Positions 1 to 5,333 of a stretch of DNA of 5,333 nt are shown in pieces (positions within the stretch are counted from its first letter, which is position 1; every line of letters starts with the position of its first letter). The notes below the pieces were generated by a model. It was not told the DNA's origin. It worked only from the letters and a program-made list of their open reading frames with translations, and did no database searches. This DNA comes from Alcaligenaceae bacterium (GTDB taxonomy: Bacteria > Pseudomonadota > Gammaproteobacteria > Burkholderiales > Burkholderiaceae): contig CANFEI010000110.1 of assembly GCA_947445495.1 (NCBI GenBank), positions 1 through 5,333 on the forward strand, written 5' to 3'. The position numbers and the translations under genes are program-made.

Positions 1-64
1 GTTATGAAGGACAATACAGGTATCAGAGATTGAGACGGTGACTCGATCACCACCGGGGCCGGCG

Positions 65-277
65 TCAGGATAAGATCCGCGTCAAGGAACCGGATGATCG
101 AATTGCTTCGTCGGGTGACGAGCGGTAAATCGGCTCGTGGTTGACAGAGGAACGAGCCTCTGCGGGCTTAGGCGGCAGATATAGCGGACCTTTAAAACCG
201 CAACCTACCACCATAGCCGAGAGTATAAGCATCGCTACAATACGCACACATCGCGGACGGTTGGTTTTACGGATCAC
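65..277 (-). CDS. lptM: LPS translocon maturation chaperone LptM (YifL family lipoprotein)
   Basis: This gene encodes a 70-residue lipoprotein. A basic N-terminus (IRKTNRPR) is followed by a hydrophobic signal segment and the lipobox VVGC, with the lipidated Cys at residue 26. Right after it comes GFKGPLYLPPKP, the signature of the LptM/YifL family; the remaining tail is low in conservation, as is usual. In E. coli, LptM binds the LptD-LptE translocon in the outer membrane and helps LptD reach its native disulfide state; that role is inferred here from family membership. I chose the GTG at 277-275 because AGGGAG lies 6 nt upstream. An in-frame TTG at 304 would add nine residues but lacks that spacing. 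The gene is divergent from cyaY, as in E. coli, where yifL also neighbours cyaY. In betaproteobacteria lysA usually follows downstream, but its start is not visible in positions 1-64. The family call is firm; the start is probable. Confidence 0.88.
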   Translation of the reverse strand: MIRKTNRPRCVRIVAMLILSAMVVGCGFKGPLYLPPKPAEARSSVNHEPIYRSSPDEAIRSSGSLTRILS

Positions 278-283
278 TGCTAG

Positions 284-290
284 CTCCCTC
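284..290 (-). promoter_or_regulatory. Ribosome binding site deciding the lptM start
   Basis: Read on the minus strand this is GAGGGAG, followed by 6 nt (CTAGCA) and then GTG at 277-275. It is a strong Shine-Dalgarno match at good spacing. It argues for the 70-residue form of LptM over the longer reading from the TTG at 304. Confidence 0.7.
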
Positions 291-294
291 AAGT

Positions 295-300
295 GAGAGG
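295..300 (+). promoter_or_regulatory. Ribosome binding site of cyaY
   Basis: GAGAGG lies 9 nt before the cyaY ATG at 310. A second purine stretch, AAGG at 303-306, is too close to the ATG to be the preferred site. This RBS sits in the 32-bp gap shared with the divergent lptM gene. Confidence 0.6.
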
Positions 301-309
301 ACAAGGATT

Positions 310-639
310 ATGAACGATACAGAATTTCATACACGCGCAACTGCCATTTTAGATGCAATAGAAGCCCAAGCGGACCACTGGTTCGAAAAGCTGGATCTGG
401 ATGTTGAAACCAAGCGAAACGGTAACGTTTTGAACCTGATTTTTGAAAACGGCCACCAAGTCGTCATCAACAGTCAGGCACCCTTGCATGAAATGTGGCT
501 CGCAGCCCGCAGCGGCGGCTTTCATTACCGCTTCGATGGAAACCACTGGAAAGACACGCGCGGCGGCACCGACCTGCACCAAACCTTGTCCAGTATTTGC
601 TCCGAGGCGACAGGCAAGCCGCTGACCGTCGAGTTGTAG
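310..639 (+). CDS. cyaY: Iron-sulfur cluster assembly regulator CyaY (bacterial frataxin)
   Basis: The product has 109 residues, the usual CyaY length of about 105-110. Bacterial frataxin is a cytosolic iron-binding protein that contacts the cysteine desulfurase IscS and modulates cluster assembly on IscU; this role comes from the family. The sequence shows the frataxin order: an N-terminal helix with acidic residues (D15, E18, D22, E26, continuing to D29, D31 and E33), then beta strands (GNVLNLIFENGHQVVIN), then the family block at about 54-74. That block contains NSQAPLHEMWLAARSGG with the conserved Trp63 and is followed by FHYRFDG. Trp80 and the following DTR are also typical, and a C-terminal helix closes the fold. 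The gene is divergent from lptM and convergent with the PBP1a gene. No isc gene is in the window, so its partners lie elsewhere. Nothing is truncated or odd, and I am confident of the call. Confidence 0.95.
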   Translation: MNDTEFHTRATAILDAIEAQADHWFEKLDLDVETKRNGNVLNLIFENGHQVVINSQAPLHEMWLAARSGGFHYRFDGNHWKDTRGGTDLHQTLSSICSEATGKPLTVEL

Positions 640-641
640 AA

Positions 642-685
642 CGAGCGGCGTGAGCCTCCCGGCCAACAACGTGTTTAAGCGCTCG
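642..685. repeat. Inverted repeat in the cyaY/ponA convergent gap (weak bidirectional terminator candidate)
   Basis: CGAGCG at 642-647 and CGCTCG at 680-685 are complementary, with 32 nt between them, in the 47 bp separating the two stop codons. A second small dyad, TAAGCG-CT-CGCTTA at 676-689, includes the ponA stop codon. Neither is followed by a T-run on either strand, so this does not meet the usual standard for an intrinsic terminator. It may act with Rho, or not at all. Confidence 0.25.
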
Positions 686-686
686 C

Positions 687-3104
687 TTAGCCACCCGGGT
701 CTGGGCGCCGCCCTGAGCCACCTTGGTTATTGCCGCCCAGATTATTCAAAAAGTCACCGAGCGAATCCTGATTCGGGTCCCCAAGGCGTTTGACGGACTC
801 CGCAGCTGGAAATTCTTTGAAATACAGATTTCCGCCTTCAGAAATCAAACCATCCGGCAAGGGGCCGCGCTTTTGCTCGGGGAAGGCTTTCAGCGCATTT
901 TGCATATAACCCAGCCAAATGGGCAGCGACGCACCGCCACCTGTTTCACGCGAACCCAGCGACTTGGGTTGGTCGTAACCTAGCCATGCCACGCCAACCA
1001 GCTGCGGCGTGTAGCCTGCAAACCAGGCATCGACGGAATCGTTTGTCGTACCCGTTTTTCCCGCAAGGTCGCCGCGTTTGAGCACTTGACGCGAGCGCGC
1101 TGCGGTGCCCGAGGTGGCGACGCCGCGCAGCATGTCATCCATCACATACGCCGTACGCGCATCGATGGCGCGAGAAGTCGAATCACCAGCAATCACAGGC
1201 TTGGCACGCATCAGTGTTTGACCGTTAGCGTCCGTGACGTGATCAATCAGGAAGGGTGTGACACGGTAGCCGCCGTTTGCAAAGACAGAAAATCCAGTGG
1301 CCAACTGCATCGGGGTCACCGAACCTGAGCCCAAGGCCATTGGCAGCACTGCAGCATGACGTGATTTATCAAAGCCAAAACGCGTGACGTATTCTTGCGC
1401 ATATTGCGGCCCAATCGACTGCAGGATACGGATAGACACCATGTTCTTCGAACGCGCGATGGCCTCGCGCATGGTCAGCATCTGATCGTATTGATCGCCA
1501 TAGTTTTTTGGTGTCCAGGCCTTGCCCGATCCGGTTTGCGCAGCGGTCAATTCAAACGGTTGATCTGAAATCAAGGTGCCGGGCGTCAAGCCGCGCTCAA
1601 GCGAAGCGGCATAGATAAATGGCTTGAACGCAGAGCCCGGTTGGCGCCATGCTTGCGTGACGCGATTGAAATTGCCATGGTAAAAGTCAAAGCCACCCAC
1701 CATGGCGCGCATCGCGCCGTCTTGTGGGGCCATCGATACAAAGGCGGCCTGCACTGTGGGCAGATTTAGAATTTCCCAGTATTCCGGTGCTTTGTAGAGA
1801 TACACCACCGAGCCCCGTTGAATTTTTAAGTTCGCTGGCGCTTTGGGGTTTAGCGCGCGCGCAATCACGCTGAGCGCACGTTTGTCGTTGACGGTGATGA
1901 TTTCGCTCGCGCTGCGCGCGACCTTCACCTCATTGGGCGCGACAGATAGCACGACCCCAATCAACATCTCGGTGCGATCCTGATGCTTGTCAAATACCCC
2001 GTCTAAAAACTCATCGAATTTCGCAGTTTCTTTTTCTAGCCCCGCTGGCAGCGTGAGCTGTGCCTCGGGACCTGGGTAAGGAGCACGACGTGTGTAGTCC
2101 AGTACGCCTTCGCGCAAGGACCGATAGGCCCATTCTTGGTCTTTCGAGTGAATCGTTGTGTAGACGTTCAGCCCGCGCGAATAGACGTTGTCGGGATACA
2201 CGCTAATCATCAACTGACGCGCGAGCTCAGCGGCATACTCGCCATGCACTGCGTAGCCACCCGCAGGCGTACCCTCGGCTGATTTAATGACAACCGGCTG
2301 TGCCAGTGCGGCTTTGTATTCTGCTTCGGTCAGGTAGCCCAGCGAATGCATGCGTCCCAGCACATAACGCTGGCGCTGCACGGCGCGGGGTTTATTCGCG
2401 ATCGGGTTAAAGCGCGAAGGTGCTTTAGGAATGCCGGCGAGCAAGGCTGCATCGGCTGGCGTAATGTCTGACAGCGATTTGCCTAAATATGTCCGTGAGG
2501 CTGCCGCAAAGCCGTACGCACGATGTCCAAGATAAATCTGGTTCAGATAGAGCTCAAGGATCTGGTCTTTTGACAAACTGGCTTCAATCTTGAAGGTCAG
2601 TAGCAACTCATAGAACTTACGCGAATAGGTTTTTTCTGAAGACAAATAAAAGTTGCGCGCCACCTGCATCGTGATCGTGCTCGCACCCTGCGTCTTTTGC
2701 ATGGAGATCAGGTTAGTCAACCCAGCACGTACGACACCAATCCAGTCAATGCCGCCGTGTTGATAAAACCGGTCGTCTTCGGCCGAGAGCACGGCTGACT
2801 TCATGATGTCGGGGATTTCGTTAAAGCGCAAAACGTTGCGACGCTCTTCGCCAAACTCACCGATCATGACTTTGTCAGAGGTGAAGATGCGCAGCGGCAC
2901 CCGCGGACGGTAGTCCGTCATGGCGTTCAAGTCGGGCAGATTTGGCCAGGCCAGCGCCATCGCCATTCCAAACAACAAGACGCCAGACAATGCCAGACCA
3001 GCCGACAAAATGGATAGTTTCAGAATGAACCGGATCAGAAAAGAGCCTTTAGGCTTCTCGTCTGGCAGGTCGTCGTCTTCGCGGGGGGGATTTGATTTGC
3101 TCAT
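687..3104 (-). CDS. ponA: Penicillin-binding protein 1A, bifunctional transglycosylase/transpeptidase
   Basis: This 805-residue class A PBP polymerises lipid II into glycan strands and cross-links the peptides, anchored in the inner membrane with its domains in the periplasm. An acidic cytoplasmic tail (1-20) precedes one membrane segment (about 21-53). The GT51 transglycosylase domain follows (about 70-250), with the catalytic Glu109 in EDDRF, then QGASTITMQ (139-147) and ELYLNQIYLG (184-193). A beta-rich OB-like insert typical of PBP1a spans about 340-440. The transpeptidase domain carries SxxK as SAFK (Ser491 nucleophile, Lys494), SxN as SKN (552-554) and KTGT (683-686). The C-terminus is a Gly/Asn/Pro-rich tail. 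Length is close to E. coli PBP1a (850). All catalytic motifs are intact. The ATG at 3104 has no convincing Shine-Dalgarno, but no other start keeps the cytoplasmic tail and membrane anchor. mrcA is the synonym in enterobacteria. Confidence 0.96.
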   Translation of the reverse strand: MSKSNPPREDDDLPDEKPKGSFLIRFILKLSILSAGLALSGVLLFGMAMALAWPNLPDLNAMTDYRPRVPLRIFTSDKVMIGEFGEERRNVLRFNEIPDIMKSAVLSAEDDRFYQHGGIDWIGVVRAGLTNLISMQKTQGASTITMQVARNFYLSSEKTYSRKFYELLLTFKIEASLSKDQILELYLNQIYLGHRAYGFAAASRTYLGKSLSDITPADAALLAGIPKAPSRFNPIANKPRAVQRQRYVLGRMHSLGYLTEAEYKAALAQPVVIKSAEGTPAGGYAVHGEYAAELARQLMISVYPDNVYSRGLNVYTTIHSKDQEWAYRSLREGVLDYTRRAPYPGPEAQLTLPAGLEKETAKFDEFLDGVFDKHQDRTEMLIGVVLSVAPNEVKVARSASEIITVNDKRALSVIARALNPKAPANLKIQRGSVVYLYKAPEYWEILNLPTVQAAFVSMAPQDGAMRAMVGGFDFYHGNFNRVTQAWRQPGSAFKPFIYAASLERGLTPGTLISDQPFELTAAQTGSGKAWTPKNYGDQYDQMLTMREAIARSKNMVSIRILQSIGPQYAQEYVTRFGFDKSRHAAVLPMALGSGSVTPMQLATGFSVFANGGYRVTPFLIDHVTDANGQTLMRAKPVIAGDSTSRAIDARTAYVMDDMLRGVATSGTAARSRQVLKRGDLAGKTGTTNDSVDAWFAGYTPQLVGVAWLGYDQPKSLGSRETGGGASLPIWLGYMQNALKAFPEQKRGPLPDGLISEGGNLYFKEFPAAESVKRLGDPNQDSLGDFLNNLGGNNQGGSGRRPDPGG

Positions 3105-3141
3105 TGCTTGGCATTTTAAAGGTTTTGCGCCGTTTTGCCCG

Positions 3142-3168
3142 AGTCTATTGGTGTCACGGCACGGTCAA
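3142..3168 (-). promoter_or_regulatory. Tentative sigma70 promoter for ponA
   Basis: On the minus strand, TTGACC (3168-3163, five of six matches to the -35 consensus) is followed after 15 nt by TAGACT (3147-3142, four of six matches to the -10 consensus). The predicted start would give a leader of roughly 30 nt. The spacer is shorter than the preferred 17 nt, so this is only a candidate. It overlaps the proposed aroK promoter on the other strand. Confidence 0.25.
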
Positions 3169-3177
3169 TGGGATAAT
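3148..3177 (+). promoter_or_regulatory. Extended -10 promoter candidate for aroK-aroB-dgt
   Basis: GATAAT at 3172-3177 matches the -10 consensus at five of six positions and is preceded by TGG, which forms an extended -10 (TGn). A poor -35 (TTGGTG, 3148-3153) lies 18 nt upstream, and an extended -10 can compensate for a weak -35. Counting the last -10 base as -7 puts +1 at 3184, the A of the aroK ATG. Confidence 0.45.
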
Positions 3178-3183
3178 GTTGGG

Positions 3184-3900
3184 ATGAGTCACGAACCCCT
3201 GCCTGAGTCGCCACAACAGACTGAGCCCAACGCGTCTGTAGACCCTGCTGTGCCTGAGCTGCCTGTGCGTACGCTGGGCCATGACACGCCGATTTTTTTG
3301 GTGGGAATGATGGGGGCCGGTAAAACAACGATTGGAAAAGCACTTGCCCGAGCCTTGCGCCGTGATTTTCTCGATCTGGATCATGAGTTAGAAGCCCGCT
3401 GCGGTGTTCGCATCCCTGTGATCTTTGAGATCGAGGGTGAAAAAGGGTTCCGTAAACGTGAGTGTCAGGTGCTTGATGACTGCACGGTTCGACCTGACAT
3501 CGTTCTGGCAACCGGTGGCGGTGCGGTCATCGCGGCTGAAAACCGCAGTGCCTTGCGCACCCGTGGGCTGGTCGTGTACCTCCGTGCCAGCATTGACGAG
3601 CTCTTTCGACGCACCAGCCGGGATCGCAACCGCCCCTTGCTGGCGACCCCTGATCCCAAAGGAACCTTGCGGTCTTTGCTCGAAGCGCGCGAACCCCTCT
3701 ACCAGGAGGTCGCTGACCTCACGGTCGATACCGGTACCATATCGGTTGGGCAACTGGTGCTTCAGATCGTTGACCGACTCAAACAGCTCGACAAATCTAT
3801 TGACCGCTCCGCACAAAGCCGGCCTGCTAATTCCTCAGAGAACATGCGGGCTGATTTTGCGGCAAGCCATACCGGTGAGAACAAACCATGCATACCGTAA
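3184..3900 (+). CDS. aroK: Shikimate kinase AroK
   Basis: This cytosolic enzyme phosphorylates shikimate with ATP to shikimate 3-phosphate, the fifth step of the pathway to chorismate. The 238-residue product has the P-loop GMMGAGKTT (41-49), DLD with Asp66 and FRKRE with Arg90 for shikimate binding, GGGAV (111-115), the lid segment RDRNRPLL (146-153) and REPLY with Arg169. All key residues are present. Family members are usually about 170-180 residues. The surplus here is an N-terminal Pro/Glu-rich stretch of about 33 residues and a C-terminal polar tail of about 33 residues after residue 205. Upstream, the frame stays open through the ponA region back to 2920, but that stretch is antisense to ponA and I reject it. 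The ATG at 3184 has no Shine-Dalgarno and may head a leaderless message. A downstream GTG (3253) is a less likely alternative. The last 13 bp overlap aroB. Confidence 0.94.
   Translation: MSHEPLPESPQQTEPNASVDPAVPELPVRTLGHDTPIFLVGMMGAGKTTIGKALARALRRDFLDLDHELEARCGVRIPVIFEIEGEKGFRKRECQVLDDCTVRPDIVLATGGGAVIAAENRSALRTRGLVVYLRASIDELFRRTSRDRNRPLLATPDPKGTLRSLLEAREPLYQEVADLTVDTGTISVGQLVLQIVDRLKQLDKSIDRSAQSRPANSSENMRADFAASHTGENKPCIP
3874..3879 (+). promoter_or_regulatory. Ribosome binding site of aroB inside the aroK tail
   Basis: GGTGAG lies 8 nt before the aroB ATG at 3888 and is encoded within the C-terminal tail of aroK. With the 13-bp gene overlap this arrangement favours translational coupling, in which ribosomes finishing aroK help start aroB. 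Confidence 0.5.
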
Positions 3901-4967
3901 CCGTCGTCACCCCGGGCGGACAATACCCGATTCATATTGCTAGCGGGCGGCTCGATGCCCTCGCGCAGTCCATCCCAGCCGATGCCACCACGATCGCCTT
4001 GGTTACTAATCCGGTTATCCAGGGGCTCATGGGCGAGCGGGTGACTCAAGTCCTCGCTGCCACGGGCAAACGGATCGTACCAATTATCTTGCCTGATGGC
4101 GAGGCCCACAAAAGCTGGGAAACACTCAATCTGATTTTCGACGCGATGTTGGGCGCGCAGCTGGATCGCCGCACGGTTATCGTCGCGCTTGGCGGTGGTG
4201 TGATTGGCGATATGGCCGGTTTTGCCGCAGCCGTATACATGCGCGGCGTACGCTTCGTGCAAGTGCCGACAACCTTGTTGTCCCAAGTAGATTCCTCGGT
4301 GGGTGGCAAGACTGCGGTCAATCACCCGCTTGGCAAAAATATGATCGGTGCGTTTTATCAGCCGATCGCCGTTGAGATCGATACCGATGTGCTCAACACC
4401 TTGCCTGACCGCGAAATGTCTGCTGGCTTGGCCGAGGTGATTAAGTACGGCCTCATCCTGGACGCAGAGTTTTTTGCCTGGTGTGAGAAAAACGTAGCCG
4501 GTCTGCGTGCGCGCGATCCCGTGTTGCTGGCCGAGGCCATTCGCCGTTCTTGCGAATACAAAGCCTGGGTCGTGTCCAAAGACGAACGCGAAACCGGGCT
4601 GCGGGCAATTTTGAATTTAGGCCACACCTTCGGACATGCGATCGAGGCAGGGATGGGCTATGGGCAGTGGCTGCACGGCGAAGCCGTGGGCTGCGGGCTG
4701 GTGATGGCCGCGGATCTGTCTGCTGAAATGTTTGGCCTCCCCGTTGCAGATGTCGAGCGCGTACGCGCCCTGGTGGCTGCGATTGGATGCCCTACCCGAG
4801 GGCCTCGTTTAGGCGGAGTCGACGAATGGATGCATTTGATGCGCGGCGATAAAAAAGCCGAGGCAGGCGAAATCAGCTTCATCATGATGCCGCAGATCGG
4901 CGAAACGATTCGGCGCGGCGCGCCCGCTGAAACCGTGGCGCGCGTCATTTTGCGCAACACAGATTAG
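3888..4967 (+). CDS. aroB: 3-dehydroquinate synthase AroB
   Basis: AroB converts DAHP to 3-dehydroquinate and phosphate, the second shikimate pathway step, in the cytosol with NAD and a divalent metal (Zn or Co). The 359-residue length is normal for the family. NAD-binding elements are visible: DGE (70-72), GGGVIGD (102-108) and VPTTLL (126-131). The substrate-binding run [17 protein letters not shown] (135-151) is intact. The three metal ligands are Glu183 in LAEVIKYG, His246 in NLGHTFGH and His263 in LHGEAV. The start at 3888 is supported by GGTGAG 8 nt upstream and by alignment of the first strand ([16 protein letters not shown]) with the family start. It overlaps aroK by 13 bp in another frame, and aroK-aroB adjacency is conserved across proteobacteria. 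Nothing is missing or unusual. Confidence 0.97.
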   Translation: MHTVTVVTPGGQYPIHIASGRLDALAQSIPADATTIALVTNPVIQGLMGERVTQVLAATGKRIVPIILPDGEAHKSWETLNLIFDAMLGAQLDRRTVIVALGGGVIGDMAGFAAAVYMRGVRFVQVPTTLLSQVDSSVGGKTAVNHPLGKNMIGAFYQPIAVEIDTDVLNTLPDREMSAGLAEVIKYGLILDAEFFAWCEKNVAGLRARDPVLLAEAIRRSCEYKAWVVSKDERETGLRAILNLGHTFGHAIEAGMGYGQWLHGEAVGCGLVMAADLSAEMFGLPVADVERVRALVAAIGCPTRGPRLGGVDEWMHLMRGDKKAEAGEISFIMMPQIGETIRRGAPAETVARVILRNTD

Positions 4968-4986
4968 ACCCTCACCCGGAGTAACG

Positions 4987-5333
4987 ATGTCGGACTCGAC
5001 ACCAGAACTTGCTGTGTACGCGTGTCGTCCAGAGTCGAGTCGCGGACGACGCTACCCAGAGCCAGCCCCTGCGAACCGCAGTGAGTTTCAACGGGATCGT
5101 GATCGTATTATTCACGCGGGGGCATTTCGACGACTGGAATATAAAACCCAGGTCTTCATTAATCATGAAGGCGATTTATTCCGTACACGCCTGACCCATT
5201 CGCTGGAGGTCGCCCAGATTGCGCGTGTCTTGGCACGCAGCCTGCATCTGAACGAAGACCTGACCGAAGCCATCGCACTCGCCCACGATCTGGGGCACAC
5301 GCCGTTTGGCCATGCCGGGCAAGATGAACTCAA
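4987..5333 (+). CDS. dgt: dGTP triphosphohydrolase-like HD-domain protein, N-terminal part
   Basis: The gene runs off the right edge; 115 codons are present of a protein that is usually about 370-400 residues. The family hydrolyses dGTP, or dNTPs more broadly, to the deoxynucleoside and triphosphate, which affects dNTP pools in the cytosol. Visible features are the conserved N-terminal segment ending in [10 protein letters not shown] (16-25), the block [21 protein letters not shown] (37-57), then [14 protein letters not shown] with His71, and [12 protein letters not shown] with the His100-Asp101 pair. His71, His100 and Asp101 are the first three metal ligands of the HD domain; the final Asp lies outside the window. 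The ATG at 4987 is preceded by GGAG at 4978-4981 with a 5-nt spacer. It starts 19 bp after the aroB stop, so it is probably in the aro operon. True substrate preference within this subfamily cannot be read from the fragment. Confidence 0.93.
   Translation, partial: MSDSTPELAVYACRPESSRGRRYPEPAPANRSEFQRDRDRIIHAGAFRRLEYKTQVFINHEGDLFRTRLTHSLEVAQIARVLARSLHLNEDLTEAIALAHDLGHTPFGHAGQDEL
4993..5041 (+). repeat. 8-bp inverted repeat at the start of dgt
   Basis: GACTCGAC (4993-5000) and GTCGAGTC (5034-5041) are perfectly complementary with 33 nt between them. The repeat begins 3 nt after the dgt ATG and lies wholly within its first 19 codons. In mRNA it could form a stem close to the ribosome landing site. 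It may equally be a chance result of codon use; the sequence shows only the pairing potential. Confidence 0.35.

Noticed and set aside
1..64. Start of lysA or another gene on the minus strand downstream of lptM
   Set aside because: lysA is expected here from synteny, but the frames show no start with a Shine-Dalgarno, and the lptM frame is closed by repeated stops. A GTG pair in another frame has no RBS. The 5-bp hairpin GGTGA/TCACC (37-51) has no T-run and is not called a terminator.
65..150. Possible frameshift at the end of lptM, because another minus-strand frame stays open into positions 1-64
   Set aside because: LptM tails are variable, the annotated length is normal for the family, and the alternative tail matches nothing I recognise.
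3049..3114. 21-codon ORF overlapping the start of ponA as a real small gene
   Set aside because: It has no RBS, and its Arg-rich composition is just the frame-shifted reading of the acidic ponA codons. It is kept only as part of the C-tract observation.
2920..3183. N-terminal extension of aroK into the ponA region
   Set aside because: It is antisense to the conserved ponA start and membrane segment, has no shikimate kinase character, and would make the protein far too long.
3293..3299. T7 run in aroK as a slippage site
   Set aside because: It encodes the conserved IFLV strand before the P-loop; the codons (ATT TTT TTG) are ordinary, and a run of this length is expected by chance.
3388..4960. 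Several minus-strand open frames opposite aroK and aroB, up to 187 codons
   Set aside because: They are shadows of two well-conserved genes, with no family motifs and compositions typical of antisense frames in GC-rich coding sequence.
1..5333. Mobile element, CRISPR array, tRNA/rRNA, toxin-antitoxin or defence system
   Set aside because: No transposase, integrase, repeat-spacer pattern or RNA gene fold was seen; nearly all of the window is covered by conserved housekeeping genes.

Overview
The window looks like core chromosome of a betaproteobacterium, most likely Burkholderiales of the Alcaligenaceae type (Bordetella, Achromobacter and relatives). This rests on the gene order lptM / cyaY / PBP1a / aroK / aroB / dgt, the moderately high GC by eye, and the character of the encoded proteins, especially the shikimate kinase with N- and C-terminal extensions. 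Genus assignment is inference; no database search was possible.

Layout, left to right. Positions 1-64 hold no gene I can support. On the minus strand, lptM (65-277) encodes a small outer-membrane lipoprotein. It is divergent from cyaY (310-639, plus), the bacterial frataxin, with only 32 bp between the two start codons. cyaY converges on a long minus-strand gene (687-3104) for a bifunctional class A penicillin-binding protein of the PBP1a type; 47 bp separate the two stop codons. After a 79-bp divergent intergenic region come three co-directional plus-strand genes. These are aroK (3184-3900, shikimate kinase), aroB (3888-4967, 3-dehydroquinate synthase, overlapping aroK by 13 bp) and the first 115 codons of dgt (4987 to the window end, dGTP triphosphohydrolase-like HD protein).

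Functionally this is housekeeping. LptM assists maturation of the LPS translocon, CyaY modulates Fe-S cluster assembly, and PBP1a polymerises and cross-links peptidoglycan. AroB and AroK catalyse steps 2 and 5 of the shikimate pathway, and Dgt adjusts dNTP pools. aroK-aroB-dgt reads as an operon with tight coupling. I found no mobile element, CRISPR array, RNA gene, phage gene or defence system, and I do not think the window holds an undescribed system.

The points worth a second look are at gene starts. The best aroK promoter places transcription initiation exactly on its ATG, suggesting a leaderless message. ponA lacks a visible Shine-Dalgarno and carries a 7-C tract in codons 6-8, next to an out-of-frame upstream ATG. 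The pil/hof genes that often separate ponA from aroK in gammaproteobacteria are absent.
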